DNA of 8,731 bases from positions 1 through 8,731 of the forward strand of contig JBBQHX010000154.1 of the NCBI GenBank assembly GCA_038324385.1, given 5' to 3'. The stretch is from JBBQHX01 sp038324385 (lineage in GTDB: Bacteria > Gemmatimonadota > Gemmatimonadetes > Gemmatimonadales > Gemmatimonadaceae). Made by a program: the position numbers and the translations under genes. The first letter of the stretch is position 1; each line of letters begins with the position of its first letter. Positions 1 through 6,219 of this stretch are shown in pieces. The notes beneath the pieces are model-generated. The model was not told the DNA's origin. It saw only the letters and a list, made by a program, of their open reading frames with translations, and did not search any database.

Positions 1-141
1 CGCCCAGAAGGGCCCGCCCGGGTGCGCCAGCAGCAGCTCCAACTGGTCGCCACGCGTCCGGAAGAGGAGCAGACCGGCGCTCACTGCGCGCCGCGCCGGA
101 GGACGCGCGCCGGGCGGGCGCCCGACGGAATCGCCACTCAC
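1..141 (-). CDS. Probable NUDIX hydrolase, N-terminal fragment (runs off left edge)
   Basis: The minus strand is open from a GTG at 141-139 to the window edge, giving 47 codons. Codons 20-47 read (M/V)SAGLLLFR, then RGDQLELLLAHPGGPFWA. This matches the first beta-strands of bacterial NUDIX hydrolases, which typically read SAGLL(L/V)YR...LEVLLVHPGGPFW and continue into GAWSIPKGE and the Nudix box. Those later parts are outside the window, so the catalytic box cannot be checked. Family members hydrolyse nucleoside diphosphates linked to another moiety, in the cytoplasm; the substrate cannot be predicted here. The GTG overlaps the TGA of the upstream lipoprotein gene by four bases (GTGA), suggesting translational coupling. 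A second in-frame GTG at 84-82 begins exactly at the conserved core, but nothing resembling a ribosome binding site precedes it. The 19 residues between the two starts are Pro/Arg/Gly-rich and could be leader or untranslated sequence. The family call is good; the start is uncertain. Confidence 0.72.
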   Translation of the reverse strand, partial: MSGDSVGRPPGARPPARRAVSAGLLLFRTRGDQLELLLAHPGGPFWA

Positions 142-638
142 GTCCCGCCCGGCCTGACGTCCACGGTTCCGGTGCCCGCGACGCGGCTCGGTTCGCGCAG
201 CGGCGCGTCCACGAGCGTCACGTGGTACTGGCCGGCGGCAAGGCCGCCGATGCGCGCGTCGTAGCTGTAGACGACCTCCCCGGCCTCGCACAGGGCCACC
301 GGATTGCCGCGCCGGACGATGCGCACGATGAGGCTGTCGGCCGAGCGGGAGGCCGCGCCTTCGGCCAGCATGCACGGGCCGCTGCGAAGGGTCCACTGGA
401 CGGCAATCTCCCCCGCCCCGCTGGCGAACCGAACCACGGGGACGGAGTCGGCGGGGGTGGGTTGCCGTACCTGCTCCTCGATCCGAACGGGAAGCGAGTC
501 GGTCGCGGCAGACGCGGCGGGCTGCGCGGGCGCGGCACCCGGCGCCGGCGTGTCGGGCCGCGGAGACGAGTCGGCGCAGGCGAGCGCGCCCGGAAGCAGC
601 ACGAGACCGGACAGGCAATACAGCATCGAACGGGACAT
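138..638 (-). CDS. Small lipoprotein of unknown function
   Basis: This encodes 166 residues. The N terminus (MSRS, then a hydrophobic stretch to about residue 20) ends in Ala-Leu-Ala-Cys21, a usable though not ideal lipobox (Ala rather than Leu at -3), so the product is probably lipidated at Cys21 and anchored in the envelope. Residues 22-47 are a Pro/Ala/Ser-rich flexible linker. Residues about 68-163 look like a small beta-rich domain with alternating hydrophobic strands (GEIAVQWTL, DSLIVRIVRR, GQYHVTLVD). Cys89 and Cys117 are the only cysteines after the lipid site and could form a disulfide. I recognise no family. The start is well supported: GAGG lies six bases upstream. The gene follows the antiporter gene by 161 bases and its TGA overlaps the GTG of the NUDIX gene. 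A linker plus compact beta domain suggests a binding or structural role, but this is inference only. Confidence 0.85.
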   Translation of the reverse strand: MSRSMLYCLSGLVLLPGALACADSSPRPDTPAPGAAPAQPAASAATDSLPVRIEEQVRQPTPADSVPVVRFASGAGEIAVQWTLRSGPCMLAEGAASRSADSLIVRIVRRGNPVALCEAGEVVYSYDARIGGLAAGQYHVTLVDAPLREPSRVAGTGTVDVRPGGT

Positions 639-644
639 GGAGAG

Positions 645-649
645 CCTCG
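645..649 (-). promoter_or_regulatory. Ribosome binding site of the lipoprotein gene
   Basis: On the minus strand CGAGG sits six bases before the ATG at 638-636, which is near-ideal spacing. It forms one arm of an 11-base palindrome (CCTCG-T-CGAGG, 645-655). A four-base-pair stem could partly mask it, but so short a stem is weak evidence for regulation. Confidence 0.6.
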
Positions 650-703
650 TCGAGGAGTGAGGCGATCGTCGCGGCGGCGCGGCGGTCGGATTGGCGCACG
701 AAT

Positions 704-737
704 GCGGCCCGTCCTGCAGAGGCAGGAAGAGGGCCGC
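704..737 (-). repeat. Strong two-part hairpin between antiporter and lipoprotein genes
   Basis: The outer arms GCGGCCC (704-710) and GGGCCGC (731-737) are perfect reverse complements. The inner arms TCCTGC (712-717) and GCAGGA (722-727) are also perfect and enclose a four-base loop. The two stems are separated by an asymmetric internal loop (one base against three). In total there are 13 base pairs in 34 bases. It lies 62 bases past the antiporter stop and 65 bases before the lipoprotein start, in the 161-base gap that holds no gene. In the direction of transcription it is followed by mixed sequence with no T-run, so it is not a textbook intrinsic terminator. It could be a factor-assisted terminator, an RNA-stability element or a processing site. 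Confidence 0.6.
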
Positions 738-799
738 CGTGCACCTGACTCCGATACGGCGTTGGGGGTCCGGTTCGCTGCGGATCGTGGCAGCGGCGG

Positions 800-2383
800 T
801 CAGCGTGCGATTACGAGCAACGTCGACAGCACGATCCCGATCGTCGCCGCCGCCAGGGCGAGCGGCAACTGCGTCGTCACGTGGTCGATGAGATCACCGC
901 CGCACGCGACCGAGGTCAGGATGGTCGTGTCGGAGATCGGGGAGCACTGATCGCCGAACACCGCGCCGCCGAGCACCGAGCCGAAGCAGACGGAAACGAA
1001 GAACGGATCCGGGCTCACCGCGTACGCCAACGGCATCGCGACCGGAAACACGACCGCGTACGTCCCCCATGAGGACCCGATGGAGAATGCGACGAGCATG
1101 CAGACAATCGTGAGCAGCGCCGGGAGCGCGGCCGCACTGACGATCCCGCTCACCGCATCGACGATGAACGCCGCCGTCCCGACGTCCTTGGCCACGTTGC
1201 CTAACGTCACGGCGAGTCCCAGGATGATCGCGCCCGCGGTGACGCCCTTGCACCCGTCGACGAAGCCGTCCATCACGTCGCGCAGCGCCATTCCCTTCGC
1301 CAGCGCGACGATCACCGCCGTCACCACGGCCAGCGTGAACGCCTCGGCGATGCGTACGGTCCCGGTGAGGAAGTACGGAATGATCGCCACGCCGAGCAGC
1401 ATGCCGATCGGAAGGACGAAGTCGAGCAACGTGCCGTGATACCCCTCCGGCACCTTGAGCTCCGACAGCTCGGCCGACGCGAGCGGCTCCGAGCCGGGCG
1501 CATCAAGCTGCCCAGTCTCGCGCGCGCGCTCGATCGCGCGCGACATTTTCCGCCCAGTCCACGGCAGCAGGCCGAGCGCGAACAGCAGCGTCGACACGAG
1601 GGCGAGGATGCCGTAGAAGTTGTACGGGAGCGAGCGGAAGAAGAAGGCGACCGCGTCAGGCTCGGTGGCGAACAGCGGGGTCGTTCCGGCGATCAACCCC
1701 GCGATGTACAGTGGCCAGGCGTTGAAGGGAATCACCGTCGCCACCGGCGACGCGGTCGAATCCACGATGTATGTGAGCTCCTCGTGCGAGATGCGGCGCT
1801 GATCGGAGATCGGCCGAACGGTTGTGCCCGCAAGGATCGTCGAGATCGTCCCGCCTTGATGGAAGACGACGCCCATCATCCAGGCGAACAGCCGCGCCGT
1901 GCGGGGCCCGCGCACCATCCGATCGCCCGCCCATTCGGCGAACACGCGCGCGCCGCCGGTGCGTGTCCAGATGCCGATCAGTCCGCCCAGTGCCCACAGA
2001 TAGACGAGCAGGATCGTCGCGTACGAGGAGGACGCGATCGACGGCAGCAGATAGGTGTTGACGATGTTGAGCTGCCCGGTGATCAGGCCGCCGACGATCA
2101 CCCCGACGAGCAGCGACGCAATGATCTGCCGGGTGAGGAAGACGAGGACGAGCGCACTCGCGGCCGGGAGGAGGCTCCATGCGCCGATGTGCTCACCCTC
2201 CACGGGAACGAGCCCAGGCGCGAGCGCCCAGACGAGCCCCAGCACCACGAGAAAGGCGAGCAGCGCCCATCGCCCCCGCAGTGGCCCGCGGAACGGTCCC
2301 GGGCTCGGCGCGTCAGGCAGCGGGTCGTCGAGATCGACGATCGGCGGCGGGGACTCCGTTGGGGTCGACGTCAATTGCACCAC
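800..2383 (-). CDS. NhaC-family Na+/H+ antiporter
   Basis: A 527-residue polytopic inner-membrane protein that would exchange external protons for internal Na+ (or another cation or metabolite). Hydrophobic segments run from about residue 39 to the C terminus, giving roughly 11-13 membrane spans. Family landmarks include FHQGGTISTILAGTTVRPI (about 174-192), an STASPVATVIPFNAWP segment (209-224), SIGSSWGTYAVVFPVAMP (434-451), and the signature GDQCSPISDTTILTS (477-491) followed by CGGDLIDHVTTQLP (494-507), the most diagnostic part of NhaC-type transporters. A charged cytoplasmic loop lies at about 276-315. Residues 1-38 form an acidic, Pro-rich soluble tail before the first span. The start is GTG (a tandem GTG-GTG); an in-frame TAA lies 24 bases upstream and there is no ATG between, yet I see no Shine-Dalgarno sequence, so initiation may be leaderless or weak. 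The exact ion or substrate cannot be read from sequence, since some NhaC relatives exchange metabolites such as malate/lactate. Confidence 0.93.
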   Translation of the reverse strand: MVQLTSTPTESPPPIVDLDDPLPDAPSPGPFRGPLRGRWALLAFLVVLGLVWALAPGLVPVEGEHIGAWSLLPAASALVLVFLTRQIIASLLVGVIVGGLITGQLNIVNTYLLPSIASSSYATILLVYLWALGGLIGIWTRTGGARVFAEWAGDRMVRGPRTARLFAWMMGVVFHQGGTISTILAGTTVRPISDQRRISHEELTYIVDSTASPVATVIPFNAWPLYIAGLIAGTTPLFATEPDAVAFFFRSLPYNFYGILALVSTLLFALGLLPWTGRKMSRAIERARETGQLDAPGSEPLASAELSELKVPEGYHGTLLDFVLPIGMLLGVAIIPYFLTGTVRIAEAFTLAVVTAVIVALAKGMALRDVMDGFVDGCKGVTAGAIILGLAVTLGNVAKDVGTAAFIVDAVSGIVSAAALPALLTIVCMLVAFSIGSSWGTYAVVFPVAMPLAYAVSPDPFFVSVCFGSVLGGAVFGDQCSPISDTTILTSVACGGDLIDHVTTQLPLALAAATIGIVLSTLLVIAR

Positions 2384-2500
2384 GGCTGGCGTGAACGAAC
2401 ACGAAGCTTATTCGAGACTAACCGTGGCCACCCCGTGCACGCGACCCTCACCAAGCAGCGAACGCGCGACACGGCGGCACAGGGGGCGACGGGGGGGGTC

Positions 2501-2527
2501 GCTATCGTCGGGCGCCCGGGCGATAGC
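2501..2527 (-). repeat. Hairpin across the acylase stop codon, followed by a C-run in the transcript
   Basis: GCTATCG (2501-2507) and CGATAGC (2521-2527) are perfect reverse complements. The centre CGGGCGCCCG (2509-2518) is itself a perfect palindrome, so an almost continuous stem can form with a small bulge. The acylase TAG (2504-2502) lies inside one arm. In the transcript the hairpin is followed by GA and then eight C residues (plus-strand G-run 2491-2498) rather than U residues. It may be a 3'-end or pausing element; a canonical intrinsic terminator is not supported. The rest of the 118-base gap to the antiporter start shows no convincing promoter. Confidence 0.55.
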
Positions 2528-4670
2528 GGCGAATGGTCTGCGCGGCGATCTCGGCCTCGGTGAGGGCCACCCGCTTCATCTCCCCGCGGGCGAACAGCTC
2601 GGCCTGATCGCCGTAATACGGCGAATCGGGAAGCGCGCTCTGGCCATAGGCGAGCACCGAGTAGGCCCGTGGACGGTCACCGAACTCTACCGCGAGCACC
2701 CACCCGTCGCCGCCGTTCACGACGCGTCGGCCATCGGGATCCGTCCGGAAGTTGAGCACGCGGAAGCACCCCAACGCGCCGCTGCAGCCACCGACGGGCA
2801 CATCGACGTCACCAATGCGGACACGGTGCACCTCGCCCCACGCAACGTCGACCGCGCCATAGCGGCGCACCGTCTCCTCAACCGCCCACGCAAGAGCGTC
2901 GACGGCCCGGGCCGGATCGCGGATGCCGCGCGGCGTGGTGACGGGCCTTTCGATCGACCACGGCTCGGCGAACATCGAGTCGGCGTTCACGCCGTCGGTG
3001 TAGCGGCGCCACCAGATGTCGAACAGGACCGCGCCCCGCGCCTCGTGCGACGCAGTGTTGTCCCACTGCTCGAGCAGCGTCGCTGCCGTTGCGAGTTCCG
3101 CCGCCCGCGGCGAGCGGCGCACCGCCGTCAACAGATCCGGCTTCACCCGATCCGCGAGCAGCATCCGGTAGGAGTTCTTGAGGGCGACGATCTCCTCCAG
3201 GCTGAACTTGCGGTCGTTGTCGATCAGCGCGAGGCTGAGCTGGCTCCGAAGCCGCAGCCCGTTGTCGCGGATATTGGCCGGATAGTTCGCTGGATCGAGC
3301 ACCTGATGCATGTTGGTGAAGTACGGCGGGTCGTTCTCGTTGCGCACGTAGCCGCGCGGCGGATTCAACAGTTGGGGCAACGAGTCGAACGGGATGTACC
3401 GCGTCCACACGTCCGCCGTCGTTCGCGCCGGTACGGCGGCTGTGTCGCCGCCGCTCTCGTGCGGCAACGCCGGCACCGAGCCGTTCCAGACATAGAAGAT
3501 GTTCCCCGCCCTGTCCGCGTACGTGAAGTTCGAGGTTACGCGGGCCCGGGTGCGCATCGCGTCCTTCCACTCGTCCAGCGTCGACGCGCGCATCATGTGC
3601 AGGAACTGTTGTCCTGCCCGATGCTCGCCGTCCGATGCCGCCCGGATCACGTAGACCTTTCCGCTATCGCGGTGGATGACCAGGCCAAGGGGCGTGTACC
3701 AGAACTCGCGCGTTTCCGTCGAGATCCCCTCGCCGTTACGGAACTCCACCGTGACCAGCTCCTGCTGCAGCGCGACCGACGTCCCCTCGAACAGATAGTG
3801 GTCGGCGCGTGCCGGGTCGACGTCGAGCGCGTAGATCTCCTCCAGATCGGGCGCGTTGTTGGTGGTCGACCAGCCGAGGTCACGGTTGAAGCCACCGATG
3901 ACGCCGAACGGCCCGCCGATCCGGAAATCGCCGTAGAACTCCAGGACGCCGGGCACGGTGACGTGCGCCTCGTAGTAGCCGGCCGTCCACGACAGATGCG
4001 GATTGCGCACGAGGATCGCGTTCCCCGACTTCGTGCGGCTCGGCGCGAACGCCCAGGCGTTGGATCCCTCCTCGATTGGATCGACGCCCGGATCGGGAAG
4101 CGGTTCGCCCTCCCCGCTCTCGGCAGTCTCGCCGTCTCGGCTCACGTTCAATCGGGCAAGGAACTGTGAGGCCTGACCGCGGCTTGGCGTGCTCACATCG
4201 CGCGCCGCGATGTCATACGCCGTGAAGTTCGGCCTGAACCCTGCCGGGAACTGATCGGGATTGAGTTCGATGTAGCGGTTCGCGCCGGCGGCAAAGCCCG
4301 CATAGACGTCGCGCGTTTCCTGATCGAGCGTGGGAAACTTCTCAACGGCGATACGATAGGCGCGCTTGGCGCCGAAATCGCTTTCGATGCTGTCGCGTCC
4401 GAACCAACGCCCCATCTCGCCGCGCGCGCGCAGCAACCCGATGGCGACGCGCGGTCCGTGGTCCTCGAGCTGCACATAGGCGAGGGCATACGCCGCGGCC
4501 TCGAGGTCTTGCGCCTGAATGTGCGGTACGCCGAACGTGGTGCGGCGGATTTCGACGCGCTGCGACAGATCGCGCGCGGTTGTCTGTTGCGCAGTCAGTG
4601 CGGGCGTCGCAAGCCCGAGCAGGACGACCGCGCCGAGGGCGTGGAGCGTCGGGGTTCGGCAGAAGTTCAT
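2502..4670 (-). CDS. Exported penicillin-acylase-family Ntn hydrolase (AHL/aculeacin acylase-like)
   Basis: A 722-residue precursor of a periplasmic amidase that should split itself into alpha and beta chains and hydrolyse an amide-linked acyl group. Residues 1-27 are a signal peptide ending ALTA before QQ. The alpha part contains RTTFGVPHIQAQ (43-54) and an acylase-type Glu-Asp-His at 69-71. Residues about 176-201 are acidic, Gly/Pro-rich and look like the spacer removed during maturation. Gly202-Ser203-Asn204-Ala-Trp is the autoprocessing site, with Ser203 as nucleophile. GWSTTNN (266-272), NPHLSW (223-228), the Asn-rich YVRNENDPPY (441-450, possible oxyanion Asn) and YGQS...DSPYYGDQ (675-689) match the AHL/aculeacin acylase branch more than penicillin G acylase. 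The mature protein has just two cysteines (629 and 635), a likely disulfide. I chose the ATG at 4670 over an in-frame ATG at 4781 because it directly begins the signal peptide and has CGAGG upstream. It lies 144 bases after the SusD gene. Substrate is unknown. Confidence 0.93.
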   Translation of the reverse strand: MNFCRTPTLHALGAVVLLGLATPALTAQQTTARDLSQRVEIRRTTFGVPHIQAQDLEAAAYALAYVQLEDHGPRVAIGLLRARGEMGRWFGRDSIESDFGAKRAYRIAVEKFPTLDQETRDVYAGFAAGANRYIELNPDQFPAGFRPNFTAYDIAARDVSTPSRGQASQFLARLNVSRDGETAESGEGEPLPDPGVDPIEEGSNAWAFAPSRTKSGNAILVRNPHLSWTAGYYEAHVTVPGVLEFYGDFRIGGPFGVIGGFNRDLGWSTTNNAPDLEEIYALDVDPARADHYLFEGTSVALQQELVTVEFRNGEGISTETREFWYTPLGLVIHRDSGKVYVIRAASDGEHRAGQQFLHMMRASTLDEWKDAMRTRARVTSNFTYADRAGNIFYVWNGSVPALPHESGGDTAAVPARTTADVWTRYIPFDSLPQLLNPPRGYVRNENDPPYFTNMHQVLDPANYPANIRDNGLRLRSQLSLALIDNDRKFSLEEIVALKNSYRMLLADRVKPDLLTAVRRSPRAAELATAATLLEQWDNTASHEARGAVLFDIWWRRYTDGVNADSMFAEPWSIERPVTTPRGIRDPARAVDALAWAVEETVRRYGAVDVAWGEVHRVRIGDVDVPVGGCSGALGCFRVLNFRTDPDGRRVVNGGDGWVLAVEFGDRPRAYSVLAYGQSALPDSPYYGDQAELFARGEMKRVALTEAEIAAQTIRRYRPGARR

Positions 4671-4680
4671 CGTGGGGTGT

Positions 4681-4685
4681 CCTCG
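4681..4685 (-). promoter_or_regulatory. Ribosome binding site deciding the acylase start
   Basis: On the minus strand CGAGG precedes the ATG at 4670-4668 with a ten-base spacer, slightly long but acceptable. Together with the signal peptide that begins at this ATG, it favours this start over the upstream in-frame ATG at 4781, whose 37 extra residues are Arg/Cys/Pro-rich and would precede the signal peptide. Confidence 0.45.
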
Positions 4686-4746
4686 GGGTGCATCGACTCG
4701 TGCGGCTCGCCGTTCAGCGCGCAGACTGCCGCAATGCGTACATCGC

Positions 4747-4800
4747 TCGATCGGCGTGCCGCCACGTGCCTGACGGGCCACGCGGCATCACGCCGATCGA
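4747..4800 (-). repeat. 12-bp perfect inverted repeat between SusD and acylase genes
   Basis: TCGATCGGCGTG (4747-4758) and CACGCCGATCGA (4789-4800) are perfect reverse complements. The stem can be extended by CCGC (4759-4762) with GCGG (4782-4785) if three bases on the right arm bulge out. It starts 14 bases after the SusD stop and ends 76 bases before the acylase ATG. No T-tract follows in the direction of transcription. Possible roles are an mRNA-stabilising or processing hairpin that sets receptor/SusD against acylase levels, partial attenuation, or a protein-binding site. This gap of about 144 bases contains no other recognisable element. Confidence 0.65.
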
Positions 4801-4814
4801 ATACCGATGTGGTG

Positions 4815-6206
4815 CTAGGCGTCGCGATTCAGACAGCTCTGGCCAGTCGCGACGTTCGGGTTGTTCTCTTCGGAAAGCGGAACGAGGAGGGTGACGTCCG
4901 TTCCGTAATTCCCGCCCTTGAACCAGGGGCCGGTCGGGAAGACGCTGTTCGGGGCGCGACCGTACTGCCGGATCAGCCGACGCAGGTCACCCGTGCGATA
5001 GCCCCGGGCGAACAGAGAGAATGCGCGTTCGCGGAAGAGTTGGTCCACGCGCGCGGCCGCACTTCCCGGATCAACCAACGGCGCCAGACCTGGGACGGTC
5101 GCGCGGGCGGCGTTCAACGTCGCATAGGCGGCCACCGGACTCGTCGCCAACTGCGCCTCGGCCTCGATCAACCGCGCCTCGACACCCGTGAGGATGCTGA
5201 CGGGGCTCTCCCGATCCGGCCAGAGCAACTGCAGGTAGACCGGCGTCGTTCCGTCGTTCTTCGTGCGTTGCGTGATCCCGAAGGTCCGGCACTGGACATC
5301 GCCACCCGCACAGACGGGCAGTCGGGGATCGTTCGCCGTGGCGAAGTTCAGCCCGTTCATTCCTTCGGAGTCACTGACGCTGTAGCGATACTGATTGATG
5401 TTCCAGAACCAGATGGCGTTCGTCGACGCAGTCGCCGAGTGAAGGATGTTGTAGCGATACGACGTCGGGACCTCGGCGACGGCCGCGGCCGCCTCGGTGC
5501 GCCGGCCGAGGTTGTTGAGGATGCGGCCACGCGTCAGGCGCAACGCGTTGAGCACGCGAAGGTCCGACGCGGTGGTGCCGGTGATCAGCGCGAGCCCCTC
5601 ATTGGTGCGAGCCAGAGCGAGTTCGTACGACTCCTCGGTCGTGAGCTGCTCGCCGAACTGCTCGGCGCCATCGACAACCGTGCTGAAGGCCATGCCGTCG
5701 CAGTAATGCTCGGCCATGATGTTGATCAGATAGCCCTGGATGAAGTGCATCTCCGCGACCTGCCAGTTCGGCGCGTCGGGAGCGAACTCGCCCATGAGCC
5801 TGACCGCCTGTTCGGCCGCCAACCGGGCGCGATGCAGCGCCCGATTCGCACCATCAAGGAAGCCGTTCTGCGGCGTGAGCACGCGCTGATCGACTTCCTG
5901 GCGGGCAATGAAGGTGTCGCCGTTCTGGAACTCGTCAGCGAACAGGCCGCCCAGGAGGAAGAGGCTTTCAGAGCCGCTGGTCGCGGCGGTGAATCGCGCG
6001 AGTGCGCCGAGGCGAACTGCGTTCGCGCCGGCCGTCGAGCGAACGTCGCTCGGGTTGATGATGTCGGGATCCTCGACCTCGAGGATTGCGGAGGTATCAC
6101 AGGCGCTTACGGCGAGCACGCCGACCGCAAGTGCCGCCGCCGAGATCCGGCGCATCGAGCGGCGGACCCGCGACCAGTGTGGAGCTTCAGTGCGATATGT
6201 AGTCAT
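4815..6206 (-). CDS. SusD/RagB-family outer-membrane nutrient-binding lipoprotein
   Basis: A 463-residue surface or outer-membrane lipoprotein that would form the lid and ligand-capture subunit of the adjacent SusC-type receptor. Counting from the ATG at 6206, residues 19-35 are a basic then hydrophobic signal ending VSA-Cys36, a good lipobox. SusD landmarks follow: LEVEDPDIINPSDV (42-55) near the mature N terminus, repeated TPR-like helices (about 120-245), the helix GVEARLIEAEAQL (341-353), and RERAFSLFARGYRTGDLRRL (392-411), which is highly typical of the family. The C-terminal part contains NYGTDVTLLVPLSEENNPN (433-451). Cys299 and Cys306 may form a disulfide. Start choice is uncertain: ATGs at 6218, 6215, 6206 and 6155 are all in frame and none has a strong ribosome binding site. 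The 6155 start (446 residues) gives the most compact signal peptide; 6206 leaves 13 bases after the receptor stop. Either way the gene is co-transcribed with, and probably translationally coupled to, the receptor gene. Confidence 0.93.
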   Translation of the reverse strand: MTTYRTEAPHWSRVRRSMRRISAAALAVGVLAVSACDTSAILEVEDPDIINPSDVRSTAGANAVRLGALARFTAATSGSESLFLLGGLFADEFQNGDTFIARQEVDQRVLTPQNGFLDGANRALHRARLAAEQAVRLMGEFAPDAPNWQVAEMHFIQGYLINIMAEHYCDGMAFSTVVDGAEQFGEQLTTEESYELALARTNEGLALITGTTASDLRVLNALRLTRGRILNNLGRRTEAAAAVAEVPTSYRYNILHSATASTNAIWFWNINQYRYSVSDSEGMNGLNFATANDPRLPVCAGGDVQCRTFGITQRTKNDGTTPVYLQLLWPDRESPVSILTGVEARLIEAEAQLATSPVAAYATLNAARATVPGLAPLVDPGSAAARVDQLFRERAFSLFARGYRTGDLRRLIRQYGRAPNSVFPTGPWFKGGNYGTDVTLLVPLSEENNPNVATGQSCLNRDA

Positions 6207-6219
6207 CGAGGGCATCATC

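Noticed and set aside
645..655. 11-base palindrome over the lipoprotein ribosome binding site, considered as a regulatory hairpin
   Set aside because: The stem is only four pairs with a three-base loop, too weak to claim control.
222..950. A 242-codon plus-strand frame spanning the lipoprotein gene and part of the antiporter gene
   Set aside because: Low-complexity Gly/Arg sequence, antisense to genes with good evidence, and no ribosome binding site or family match.
1518..1543. 9-bp inverted repeat of alternating CG (TCGCGCGCG / CGCGCGCGA) inside the antiporter gene
   Set aside because: It encodes the Arg/Ala-rich cytoplasmic loop; alternating CG runs give inverted repeats by chance in such DNA, and nothing suggests a regulatory role within the coding region.
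2384..2501. Possible promoter upstream of the antiporter (AT-richer patch around 2404-2425)
   Set aside because: No pair of boxes with acceptable spacing could be identified; the patch alone is not evidence.
1436..2563. A 375-codon plus-strand frame rich in Arg, Asp and Gln
   Set aside because: It is the antisense image of the hydrophobic antiporter codons; its extreme charged composition is an artefact of that.
2055..4169. A 704-codon open frame on the plus strand opposite the acylase and antiporter genes
   Set aside because: It is antisense to two strongly recognisable genes, is Arg/His/Pro/Val-rich with no recognisable motif, and is expected from GC-rich third positions on the opposite strand.
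4671..4781. N-terminal extension of the acylase from an ATG at 4781
   Set aside because: It would place 37 Arg/Cys-rich residues ahead of a clean signal peptide and would translate part of the inverted repeat at 4747-4800. The ATG at 4670 has its own ribosome binding site.
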